A stretch of DNA of 64,000 nt, from NCBI GenBank assembly GCA_903813345.2, contig CAIIXF020000004.1:20804477-20868476 (forward strand). Direction: 5' to 3'. A program made the translations under genes and the position numbers. A model generated the notes under the pieces. The model was not told the origin of the DNA and searched no databases. It saw nothing but the letters and a program-made list of their open reading frames with translations. The DNA is from Owenia fusiformis. Taxonomy: Eukaryota; Annelida; Polychaeta; Sabellida; Oweniidae. This document shows positions 1 to 11,559 of this stretch, one piece after another (the stretch's first letter is position 1; each line of letters begins with the position of its first letter).

Positions 1-506
1 TGAAGTATAGGTATATCATTTGAAATCCAATGCCTAACGATCATTTAGTTTCTTATTAGCACTCTTTTTTAATTTAATAAGCATTTGTGACTGTTTGATT
101 CTTTATTTTATCAAACGTGAGAACCATTTGCGTGAACTTTTTAAAAGAGAATCAGGCAGAAACTCGAGGAGATTATTAATGGTTCTAAATTTCTAATTAA
201 AACCCCCTTATTTCACCAAATGTTCACTTATATTGATCCGATAGTCTTACAAAATTTAATATCTTTCGGTGTCTAAACGCGATATATACTAATACATCTA
301 TACACCTCTAGGTATATCACAAGGCACACCTTTTAACAAACATCTAGTGTAGTCGAAAATACCACATAAATTAAAATAGAGACGGTAAACATCGCCAATG
401 ACCTCTAAAATTCAAAAAAGCCGTGGTTGTAATATAAACGCTGACTACTCAAGCAATTCAATAATACAGAAGAAAACATGTCGATCGATGTTTCACTTTC
501 AATCTT
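1..506. other. intergenic DNA, nothing recognised
   Basis: AT-rich sequence with no sizeable open frame and no repeat that I can pair elsewhere in the window. It ends at the TA target site of the MITE that follows. Confidence 0.5.
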
Positions 507-507
507 A

Positions 508-900
508 AAGGACGATTCTCGGTTTGGAGAACAGTCTCCTGGGCTAATAATTATTTTCATGAAAAATATAGAAATATTACCCAAATTAAACTATGAATAT
601 TCAAAAGAGGACATTTAAATCTACAAGATGTAAAAATAACAAATTGGTCTGAAGCAGGGATAATGCTCAATTAGACCAATTTAATAAAATACAAGTCTCG
701 ATTTGGGGGAAGAAGTTCAATAGTGTACTGCGCTAATATTTTTTTTGCAAAAAATCTAAAAATATTACCCAAATTAAATTATGACTATTCAAAAGAAGAC
801 ATTCAAATCTATATTATGTAAAAAAATCAAATTTGTCCGAAGCAGGGATAATGCTCATTTAGATTGATGAACTTCGTTCTCCAAACCGAGAATCGTCCTT
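508..900. mobile_element. MITE with 24-bp TIRs and TA target site (copy 1)
   Basis: A 393-bp element bounded by perfect inverted ends beginning AAGGACGATTCTCGG and flanked by TA on both sides (506-507 and 901-902), as for Tc1/mariner-type insertions. Its inside is a diverged direct duplication: a block with ATATTACCCAAATTAAA and AAGCAGGGATAATGCTCA occurs twice, about 185 bp apart. It has no coding capacity. A second copy lies at 34826-35218. Confidence 0.85.
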
Positions 901-902
901 TA

Positions 903-1414
903 TGAAGTTAATTAATGATGTAGAAATGTTTAATTTATCAGAATCGAGAACAAAGACTTCCACTTTTCAGATACAGATAAAATTGAAATTAAAAGAATAG
1001 AACTTTAGGAAGTTTTTAGCAAAAAGGATGACGTAGAACTGCATGGAATGCCGTTAACGAGTTGGTGTTTCAAAAAGTGCATTTTATCTACGTACAGTCA
1101 CCTTGTCCAGTATCTAAAAAAGAAGTAATATTATGTCCTATTGCACAATTTCTGTTGCTGATGATCTGATACGGCATTCTTATACATGTACAGTGTATGT
1201 GGCACTCTTATACTTTCGTTTAATAAGGACGTTTTTTATCAGTGATTAGTAATAAAATATTCAAATTTTTCTCATGGTCAAATATATTTAAGCCTTGAAT
1301 TGATTATCTTGCTTTATTCTTCATTAACAGTTCTTTTAGTGTGTCATGATAATGACTCTGATTATTTGTAGGATAACAGATTTTTAGAGGTTGCCATTGT
1401 ATTGCTTGGTAAAG
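903..1414. other. intergenic DNA upstream of the LRR-Ig gene
   Basis: No open frame or repeat stands out. The 5' untranslated region and distal promoter of the following gene may lie in this stretch, but nothing in it marks a transcription start. Confidence 0.4.
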
Positions 1415-1457
1415 TACGACCTGCGCAGGCGTCAACCAATGAGATACACGGACAAAT
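1415..1457 (+). promoter_or_regulatory. possible proximal promoter or 5'UTR of the LRR-Ig gene
   Basis: Just before the proposed start codon lie a GC-rich NRF1-like half-palindrome (CTGCGCAGGC, 1421-1430) and a CCAAT pentamer (1436-1440). No TATA box is visible. The assignment rests only on position and motif resemblance, and this stretch could equally be 5'UTR. Confidence 0.25.
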
Positions 1458-4400
1458 ATGACTAGTGTCTCGATATCGTCACACATCGCGGTGAGTGAAA
1501 CGTTTTTTAGTCCCTAACGCCACTGTTCTTAGGACGTTCTTACGCCACTTTTGCAGGGAAACATTAGAAAATCTAATGAACTTGCATTATACCTTCGTCT
1601 GGTTCATGTACAGGGTGACTAAAAAGTCCATTTTCACTGAAAGTTAGTGGTTTTATTTTGATACTACATTGAAATAAACTATGATATCATTTATACTTTA
1701 GAATCTATATGCTTTGGGAATATTCGGTATACTTGCATTTTTGGGTCACCCGGTCAACCATTTTGTTCGGGCACTAATGTTTGAATGTTTATTTCAAATC
1801 TTTCAATTGTATAATTTTATACAATGAACTGACTTAAACACTTTAAGCATCAAAAATGTAACTTAAATATGACGGAATCTAGTAGTCCTTATACACAAAT
1901 GCCCACTGTAAAGGATCAATTGAAACGAAGTCCATACTCACCGTGGAAATTCTTTTTTTACAGTTTGTGTTAACTCTATATAATTTAGGATTGTAAAGGA
2001 AACACGTTTTGAAATATTATCTGCGCTTATCTATTCATTAACTATTTTACAGACTTTGTTCGCACTGGTGTTTTGCTTATTGGGCGTTACTCAATTTGGG
2101 ATTACATATGGAGAAGCTGTGGACGTGACGAATAATTGTTTCAAAGCTCCGGAGCGTGAGATTGAGTACTCTGAAAGTTCTATTTCGGACAATTGCGAAA
2201 ACGTCTTGATATGTATTGGTGACATGAGCAAAACTTACAGTGAAGTTACAGTGAGTGCAGATATCAGCAACTATCAAACGTCCCTCTGTATTTTCCTTAC
2301 ACGGTTCAAGTTTGGTGTGAAACAAACTGTGAATATCAAAATGTTGGCAAATATCACAGAAAGCACAGTTGTGTACGACGATTGCATAATAGACACATTT
2401 GCTCCATCTATAAAATACGCCCCGGGTTTTTACGCCAGACGTCATACTGTTGTTGTAAATAATACTGTCATTCGAAAATCTCTCTCTTCTGATGGGTTTA
2501 GTGGTCTTGCCGATGCAAAACTTGAAAAATTGAGGATTGGGGCAAGCAATAATGTTTCATTTGATGATATTCGTTTTAACTCAAACAGTGCTCCATTGGA
2601 GTGGTTTTCAATAGAAACTAGTGCTAGTGAATTTGCAAGTAACATGCAGCTTCCCTTAACAAAACGGCTTGGTCTTGGGTTTAATAGTATGACATCATTG
2701 CAAGATGGCGCCATATCTAATCAACCGGAAGTGATGTATCTGTATCTAGATAATAATAATCTAACAACTCTGACTAACAATGTATTCAAAGACTCAAACA
2801 AAGAGACAAAACTCGACGTTATCTATTTGAATGAAAACCAGATATCAAACATTGAAAATGATGCCTTCAAGGGTCTCGGTGATCTTTTGATTCTCGACAT
2901 ATCCATGAACAAGCTTCGCGTTTTAGAAGATGGACGTTTCCGAGATCTCCACAGACTCAGAGAACTACAACTTCAATACAACAAGATTTCTGAACTAAAA
3001 CCCGGTGCATTCTCTGGCCTTCAGAGTTTGAAAAAACTTAAGTTGCACTTTAATGAATTACCGGTTATTAAGAATGAAACTTTCAAGAGTCTTGGAGGTT
3101 TAACCCATCTGGATCTCAGCCATAACAAACTAACAGCAATCCAGGTTAGAGCGTTTTCTGGATTGAACAAACTGGAGGAACTAGATCTGAGGAACAACAG
3201 CTTGACAAGACTTCAAAATCGTGTCTTTAGTGACCTCATAAATGTCGGAACAGTTTATCTCTTTGACAACAAGATAAAAACTGTCGAGGTTGATGCATTC
3301 TTCGGTCTAGGAAAAGTTCATTCTCTAAACCTGCGAAATAACACAATTGAGAACCTAGAAGATGGTACATTTAAACCACTGAAAAATTTAATGACTCTCT
3401 TCTTATCGTTTAACAAACTTACTAAGATAGGTTCCGGTGTTTTGAATGGTCCTCAGATGCTCAGTGAGCTTCATCTGAATAGTAATAACTTCAAGGAACT
3501 TAAAAACAAAACATTTGAAAATGTGGCGACTCTTGAGTATCTTGATTTAAATGACAACAGCATATCTCAGATTGAATCCCAAGTGTTCTTCGGTTTATTG
3601 GGAATGGTACAATTGAACTTCAATAATAAACTTAAAGAAATGACTCCTGAAACATTGGAACAACTCATTAAAGCTCTCGTACACCCAGTTAGCATAATGA
3701 CTATGTCTTTAAGTGACAATAAGATAAAGGCACTGCCCGATCAGACCTTTAAATCTCTAACTATGTTAGGCACATTGAATCTGACACATAATGACCTCGA
3801 GACAATATCTCCCAATGCATTTGGCGCTCCGGGAAAAATTATAAAACTCATGTTATCTGGAAACAAGTTCAAATCTGTAATGAGTAACACTTTTAAGGAC
3901 TTTACAGGTCTGACGGATCTTTACCTTGACTTGAACAAAATCGAATTTTGCCAGACTGATGCATTTAAGGGGGCAAATCGTTTAAATACGTTGTACCTTG
4001 ATAATAATGTTATTAAAGAAATAAACAACTCTGATATTTGGACAGGCCTTGGATCGCTTAAAACACTTCGACTCAACAATAACCAAATCAATGCGTTGCA
4101 AGATAAAACATTTATTAAACTTAAATCAGTTGAGAAGCTTAGGTTAGATTTCAACCGAATTGCTACCATCAGTACTTTGGCATTTGAAGGGTTAAACAAG
4201 CTCGCAAATCTGAGTTTGTCCAACAATAAAATTGAATCAATTGACGGTGAAGTTTTCAGACAAATCACTGGTTTGAAACATCTTGATCTATCACATAACT
4301 TGATCAAGAATGTAGGTGAACAAACGTTTACTCCCCTGGGTTCGATCCAAGCACTGCTCCTCTTAGATAATAGAATTGAATCTTTCCAGCCAAACGCCCT

Positions 4401-5151
4401 TGCTCATATGAGTGCTTTGGATAAAGTTCATTTAGAGAATAATAGTCTGGCAAGCGTCCCACAATTAACTCTAACAGAAAACAGGCAAATCAAGTTGTAC
4501 CTAACGGGGAATGGCATCACAAGTCTCCCTTTGAATACCAACAAGCAATTTGTGTATATCGAGTATGAAAAGGAAGAGGCGTCTTGTTCATGTGGACAGC
4601 TCAATAAGCTGTTCAACACATATGAATCCCATTTCTTCCCAGTGAAATGTCTCAATACTGGAATGACCCTTCAATGGTATGATTTCCCTTGGGAAAATCA
4701 ACTATGTTTTGCACCAAAGATAAATTATATTGAGGCTAAACTAGATGGATCAGATGAACGTCTCCTTTGCGTAGCTGGAGGCAGTCCCAAACCGAATATA
4801 ACCTGGTACGACACATATCCAGTCCAAGATAGTTTACCAATAATGGGTGATGGTGATGCTCCTATTAATCCAATCCCAGTTGATTCCTCTCTCCCTGAAG
4901 CTAGATACACTTGTACGGCTTCCAATGATTATGGTTCAGTAAACCTTACCTTTACTTTGAGAGGACAACCAGGAATGGTTTCGCCGGGAAATAATTCAGT
5001 GGTGATTGGCCTTGCAGTTGGCCTGGCCGTGGCGCTTTTCTTGCTTATCATTCTAATCATCGTCCTTCTTTGCTTGAGACAGAGCAAAGTTGGAGGTTGG
5101 TCAATTTGGAACAAACAAGCACCTGATCAAGTTAACTTTTCTCGATCTTAA
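1458..5151 (+). CDS. LRR-Ig single-pass receptor (two coding exons)
   Basis: Exons 1458-1490 and 2053-5151 join in phase 0 (GCG|GTGAGT donor, TTTTACAG acceptor) to give about 1043 residues. The long exon has no in-frame ATG before the first hydrophobic stretch, and the small upstream exon supplies Met and completes a signal peptide (about residues 1-33). A non-LRR region with several Cys follows. About 26 tandem leucine-rich repeats (xLxLxxNxI type) span roughly residues 215-840. An LRRCT cap has Cys 856, 858, 877 and 896, and an Ig domain has Cys 917 and 965. One membrane helix (994-1019) leads to a 24-residue cytoplasmic tail with no kinase, TIR or ITAM motif. The plan resembles LRIG/LINGO-type surface proteins used in adhesion or ligand capture, and the short tail suggests signalling through a partner. 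Orthology is not established. The N-terminal LRR cap is unclear. Confidence 0.85.
1491..2052 (+). other. intron 1 of the LRR-Ig gene, with a lone transposon end
   Basis: This phase-0 intron runs from GTGAGT to TTTTACAG. At 1609-1622 it contains TACAGGGTGACTAA, which matches the ends of the mariner-type MITEs elsewhere in the window. No inverted partner is visible nearby, so this may be a truncated element. Confidence 0.6.
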
Positions 5152-5245
5152 TAGTATGATACGATGTGATGAAATGGGCCGGAATTTGAGGACGAGGGAG
5201 ATAATATATTGAGACAGATAATTGACTTGTGAAATCCCAACATTG

Positions 5246-5948
5246 AAAGGAGCACGTAAGTTATCGCAAATAATTTCAAACGATTCTAACTTGAATTATG
5301 AATATTATCTGATCATTAACATGGGTCTATCTTTTAGAGCCATTCATTATCTTCAAGAAAAGTATACAAAATGATAATTAAGTTAATCAGACCTAAGTGA
5401 TATTGAAGGGGCAATGGACCAATCAACATACTTTTTCAAAAATGTTGACCTAATTTTCACCAAAAATGCAACCTTTTATTATATTGTTGAAAGCATAATT
5501 AGAATGTGCTTTGAGACACGTTCGATTTCCTGAAAGGAAAAGTTGATTGCTCCAGGGACTTTAAAGATACCGAATTTGGATGAGCAAAATGAACTGAAAC
5601 CAATGGATAGCATGAGATTTTTCAATAGGGAAATAACATGGAGAGCACTTATCTTAAAGCAATCAAGTTTTTCTTTCAAGAACTATTTGATACATCAAAA
5701 TAAAGAATAGTATTTGCATTAAACATTGTAAAAAAATTGCATTTTTGGTGAAAATGGGGTCAACATCTTTGAAAAAATGTGTTGATGGGTTGATTGCTAG
5801 TTAAATATCTCCGAGTTTGTTTGACTTTATTATTACTGTGCATAATTTTCCTTGAGATAATGAATTGATCTAAAAGATAAACTTTTCTTCATTGTCAGAA
5901 AAAAATATAACCTTTTGAAATTGTTTGCGATAATCCACGTGCTCCTTT
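5246..5948. mobile_element. foldback (palindromic) element, copy 1
   Basis: The two halves of this 703-bp segment are imperfect inverted copies of each other. The ends read AAAGGAGCACGT inward from both sides, followed by TTATCGCAAA-type sequence. Internal paired blocks include CACCAAAAATGCAA and its reverse complement. No transposase frame is present. A related element at 21797-22465 is in the opposite orientation. I could not find a clear target-site duplication. Confidence 0.75.
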
Positions 5949-6599
5949 GCATATTTCATTTTTGCCAATCAGGGCCGTCCTGGCGAAAGCTAACATATAG
6001 AATACATATTCAGCCATTTGTAGAGTGGTGTACCTTGAGAAAAAGCATTAAAGTGTATCATACAAGAAAGGGACTATAGAATTTCGATTATCCCACGAAT
6101 TGTATATATTTCATATAATATTTGTACATTATTCTGAGCCCTTGGGCACTAAGACCTGGTATAGTGCTTCAATTTAGCATATCAAGGGTATGTAAACAAG
6201 ACATTCTTACTGCTGTAGTATGGTATATTTATGTCAGTATATGTGTTATAATGCATCATATGATTATTTAAATTAATATGCATTTTTAGAGCAAACATTG
6301 TTGCCACATATAGATACAAGATGTTCAATTTACACAATGACACTTCTGTCCAAGAGGTACTTGTAATAATGAGTTAATTTGAAGTTCCAAATGCCTTTCC
6401 AGCAGAAAATGAAACAATTGTTGCGACAGTAGCAGGCTCGATTACAAGGGCGTTGACGGAGATGAGAATATTGCTCAATTTTGATGAAAAGTAATGCATT
6501 GAAATCAGATTTATGTCGGTTGGTTATTTTGGATTGTGTTGTATACGAGAACCATGGTTTCATTCCACAGTGAGCACTATCAATCCCCATTATTCAGTT
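5949..6599. other. intergenic DNA
   Basis: AT-rich with no recognised gene. Open frames are short and show no family motif. Confidence 0.4.
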
Positions 6600-7060
6600 A
6601 TTAGACTGAAAGTGCGGTTACTCTTTTGACTTCCGGTTTTGGACTCCCGTTTTTGTTTGGTCATAATCACAGAGTTGGTGTATATTTCACCTTATTTTTA
6701 ACTTCAGTTGAGTCTCAATACTCTAAGCATTACTTTGATACTTACAACATAGTCAGAATCGCTTGCAAATTGCAGATATTGAGCTTGAAGCACATATTTC
6801 TTACTTTTTGGGGCCAAAACTCCGCTCATGGAGATGACCTCGAATCTATTTATAGATCGCCAAGAAATGTTTTTAAAAAAATTCTCTGACAAGTTACAAA
6901 AATATGAAAATTGGATAAACATTAAATATCACTGATCAAAGCCCCTGGCATGAGAAAACAATTATCTTGAATTTTCTTTTTCTTCTAACTTACCGGACTT
7001 CATTCTATAATATTAGATATAAGATAGATGGTGCTGGCTGTTTCATTCATAGTAAGGCAT
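6600..7060. repeat. dispersed repeat, partner at 44098-44325
   Basis: Two blocks recur at 44 kb in the same order: the block containing ACTCTTTTGACTTCCGGTTTT (given here as ACTCTTTTGACTTCCGG), and the block around GACTTCATTC followed by GATAGATGGTGCTG. The copy here has about 270 bp more between the blocks. No coding content or termini were identified. Confidence 0.55.
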
Positions 7061-7319
7061 CATAATAACTCCAATGAAAATACTTTTCGGGACTTTGTGA
7101 ACTCTATCAATCTTGGCAAGTGTGAAACGTTGAAAAAAGCGTCATTATGACAAGGGATTTGTAAGGACAACCAGATTAAACCTTCATGCCATCCTCATAC
7201 TGTCATTGGAAAAAGTAGATTTTAAAATGTTTTCCAAGTCTCGATGGTTAGACGACAAAAATACATTGACTGAGATGGAAGTCATAAGCATGGATCCAGA
7301 CCGGTGTAACAGATTTGAG

Positions 7320-7571
7320 TGTCCCCAGTGGTCAGTGTCCGTCGGACATTTAACTTCAAATTTTAAGTGTCCCTTTAAAGTTTTGAATGCCCCCCTGTGG
7401 ACAATAAAAACTAGGGTCAGCGAACGCTAGTTTTTAATGCCCCCAGTTATTACTGTCTCCCCATTATCCTCGAACACACGTTGGCCTCGTAAAGACTGGT
7501 TTTCAATGTCTCCCAACGAATAGCCTGGTCCGTTGGACCCCGATGTCCACGGAGACTGACCACTGGGGACA
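7320..7571. mobile_element. short inverted-repeat element (MITE)
   Basis: A 252-bp segment with about 30-bp inverted ends starting TGTCCCCAGTGGTCAGT; the right end reads ACTGACCACTGGGGACA. The interior is rich in GTCC/GGAC motifs and has no coding capacity. No certain target-site duplication is seen. Confidence 0.65.
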
Positions 7572-10058
7572 ACGAAATTTGTTATACCGGCGATAAAATG
7601 TATCAGCAACTTAGTGATACACGCATGATAAAATATCATTAATTATTGTCTCTATCAAGGACTATTTTAATATCAAAATGCGATTATTTATATGAACTCC
7701 TTACAACTTGTTGATAATATGCCAAAAAATTGTTTATTTTGAAGCAAGTTGAAATTTCACCTTGAAAAATTTCGAAAGACCTTTTTCAATTACATCTGAC
7801 GGTCCTGCCCATGGTATGAACGTTTATTGATTGTTATTCCTAAGTTATCATTCTGAAAATGTGTATTATTTACCTTTGCCAATTTCATAATTGTATTTAC
7901 ATGTATGCATGTTTAATGTGAATTCTACATACATGGATACATGGATTTGACCTGTACATTAGATTTGTAATATAGCAAACATCGAAGCAAATATATTGAT
8001 AATGAATAAATTAAACCAATTGCGTTTGTTATACTAGTATGTGAATTTACCTAAGGAGACACAGAGGAAAGCACATCACACGCACAAACTTGGAATCCTA
8101 AAAAGAAGATCTGAATGAATTAACTGAGAGTGCACTAATCTTCCCTGAAAAGAGGAGGGAAAACCCCAGAGCTCGAACACCTTACCACCTTCGTTTGCCC
8201 AAATTTCTACCATATAATTTCTGAAAACCATACCACATAGATGTTAACATTTTCGTTACTTTTTTATCTTGACGTGAAATAATAAGCTTAGAAATAGGCA
8301 AATACAACGTGAGCCAAAAAAAGGTCATCCAGCATGGATTCAAAATGATATTTCGCACAATCGAAATGGTTCGTTCTTTCATTCAACATAAGTTTCATTG
8401 ATCTGTTTTTAATAGTCGCGATTCTATGGCCATTAAAAAACATACTCAAAATACTGAAACATGCCAAGATCACCCGATATGAATCCCGAAACTTTTATCT
8501 TTGGATCGAGCTACCAGGTATTTCAAAGATATTGTCCATATTTACAACTCTAGAAGCATGGATATAGCAAAAGATTGGGTTCGTGGGGCTACTTCGTCGC
8601 TCGCCTCAAACCCCCCTTCGCTATATAACGAGCCCCTGGCTGGGAAACCCCCATTTTCTGAAAGATCAATGAATTCCAGACAGGGAATGAACCACCCCAC
8701 TCTCAGGAAGATGACTATTTTGCGCGAACAATAAATCACATGACGCACTAAATATTCCATATAGGTTTGATTGGTTCGTTGAAACTGTTTCCTTCGTGCA
8801 AACCGTCATCCCCCTACCCCTTCGCCCTTTCATTATGAAACAAACCTCCATTCGGGAACCTTGGTAACTCTTGGCTACACCCCTATAGAAGCATCAGACA
8901 GTTGAAACAAGATATAAGAATGATTATTAATTACACATTAAGATATCTGTGAGCGTGAATCAGAACAACTTCACCCGGTGCATTCAAATTAGCCGAGAGA
9001 GACGAGACAGGCATTTTGAGGATATTTTCTAAAAAGACATAAAATCGTGGTCATTTGAAATAAAACAATGAAGCTTAATAGAATGCAAGAACATTGGACC
9101 AGGTTCAAATTTGCCTAAAATGATACATGGGCACGGAGCTAGTTCGTGGTTTTGGGTTACTTTTTGGCTTACCCTGTAGTATTACCTAAAAACGCAAGAA
9201 AGGACATTATATTATTCGAAGCGTTTCTTCAAAATTATCCCCCAATTTATTTTTATCGTGAGCTCGACTAATCAGCTCTATATAAATTTCTATTGAAGTT
9301 GTGGTCATCTTTGAACTTTGGGGGTTTCTCTTTTCCCTGGATTAATTCCTTTAAACCAGAAATAACATCGAAGGTGTGAAATGATGCCATTGATGTTGTA
9401 AGAGTTGGCTATAGTCACAAATACTCATTATACACGACTTAAGTTAACCTTCAATTCGACAGGCTTAATGCTAGCTGAATAAGCTGAAAATAAATGAAAA
9501 CCAGTGCTCTCTGATTCAGATTTTTCCTTTGGCCAGCCTTCCATTGACTTCCATATTAAGATATTAAGAAAAGTGACTTTATTCAGTCATGATTTATCAA
9601 AAAGTGTTGGTTGAATCTGTTTAAAACTTGATTGATATATCATGTGATGACCCATTTAACATACTTGTAATTTATCATCATTTGGGTTATTAAACTAATA
9701 AACCAAGGTTTTTAGAGAATTCCAACATTGCATCAATGGAGATTTGGCCCAAGTTTTTAAAAAGTCATGGAAAATGATTTAGATAACATAACTGTATAAA
9801 TCAAAGTTATTCTTGTAGAAAACAGTTCACTGAATTCAAATATGCAGGTTGATAGTCATTAAAGGTCTAATATGCAAATTTCTTAAAATCTCACGAAAAA
9901 CGAGATTTAGTGAGGTTTCAAACGCTATATGGAAAATATACTATTGAAGCAGAACAGGGATATTATTTACGTGCAAATACTTTTAATATCCTATAACAGC
10001 AGATGTAGCCTACTCAGAAATAATACAAGATGTTACATTCTTGGTATAGTTTACTATA
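7572..10058. other. intergenic DNA, no gene recognised
   Basis: About 2.5 kb of AT-rich sequence. Open frames of 60-77 codons, for example around 8501-8734, lack any protein signature and have no splice-compatible partners. I see nothing supportable here. Confidence 0.4.
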
Positions 10059-10517
10059 CAGGGTGTCAAATAAGTCCCGTCCCCCCTGCTACAGCTAGAA
10101 CCTTAATAGATGGTGCCTAGTGTGATATACCATTGGAAAGATCATCCCAAGTTATGTTAACTCACCAACTCTCAAGTATTTTTGATGAAATTCACCTATT
10201 TTCATGATGTCTTTTATAGTTAGCGTACGCTCCTTTAAGCATCTTTTTTGCGTCAAAATGAGAAGGATTTGACCTTAGAAATATGTCAAAAAGCTATTAT
10301 TTTTCGCATTCCACTTGTAACAAAAAGGTTTTCACCACTTTCCTTGCTCCTCTATTTTCTACACATCTACCCCTATCCATAAATTGGTTAAATTTATTGC
10401 CATATAAATATGTAGTCATATTTAGGTCCTTTGACTTTTCTTATACCCGATTCTTAAAATCCTGCCAAATACGCCAAATTGCCATGTTTCTAGGCCTCTT
10501 ATTTATTTGACACCCTG
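10059..10517. mobile_element. mariner-type MITE (CAGGGTGTC ends, TA target)
   Basis: This 459-bp element has 15-bp inverted ends CAGGGTGTCAAATAA, flanked by TA at 10057-10058 and 10518-10519. It is non-coding. Its ends belong to the same loose family as the elements at 14533 and 34341, although the interiors differ. Confidence 0.8.
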
Positions 10518-11559
10518 TATCTGAAGAGATCTCTGTTTTATTTTGGATTTTTTTTCATACTTCAAATATGCCCCCCCCCTCTTGTTGGTTCAGGATCCGC
10601 CCCTACTCCCATCCAAAACCTTTGAAATCGTGATTCCTTATTGGACAGCTTGACATAATCTGTTCATATACTTATTCGTTTGACTACAATATGTAGGAAA
10701 TTACGAACCATATGTTCAATTCTTATTGGTCAAGAACAACACGTGGTATATAGGGTAGGGGAGTTAAGGTTACCAAACTTGGTGAGGGGAGTGTAACTCA
10801 TGTTACTACATGTTGTCTTCCTTTCTTCATTGTGTTGTTGTAATAGTAGCAGTTGTTAAAGTGAAGGAATGGGCAAATGAGTGGGAAATGGCTAAATAAA
10901 ATTGTTATGAACACTTGCCAAACTAATTCCTTTAATGTAATATTTATAAAATATGTGCTAAAGATATGAGACTGCGAATCTACAGATTGTAAATTATTAC
11001 AAGCGGCTATATATATACCATTAAAATTAAAGATGTCGGAATTTTCTTAAGAGGAACCTTGCGTTCAAGTTTAGGTTAAAGAGAAATAAGTAGCCGGATG
11101 ATGATGCGAAAACCCTTACAAAATATGGAAGACAGTTTTCTAAAACCGTTATTAAATATAGATATAAACGAAGTGTATACTAAGTATCGTATAGTATCGT
11201 ATTCGTTGCTACATATTTTCTCTATCTTTTAAGACAACTCTATTTTGTTTTTTACTTATCAGCCTATTGTGTATACTAAGATATATTCTTCTGTATTTTG
11301 ATTGGTAATAAAGTCAAGAGTTCGGATGAGGAAAGATAACTAACCCCTTTCCAAACACTGCATTTCTAGACGTTTATGAATCATGCTAACTATAGAAATA
11401 TTGCTCAACTCTGCTATTTTACAAATTGTTATCAATTGTTTGACTAATGCGGAAAATATACAAATGATTTAATTATACTGGAATAAATGCTTTGCTTTGG
11501 TTGGGTAACATTGTTTTTTGTGGAACTTGCAATTGGAAGGGGTAAAGATCCATTCGAAG
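10518..11559. other. intergenic DNA and presumed 5' flank of the Kv gene
   Basis: Contains a poly-C run at about 10570 and AT-rich sequence. The Kv promoter and 5'UTR should lie in or before this stretch, but no core promoter element is convincing. Confidence 0.4.

Noticed and set aside
2077-5114. Minus-strand frames opposite the LRR-Ig exon
   Set aside because: They are antisense shadows of a long coding exon with no independent signal.
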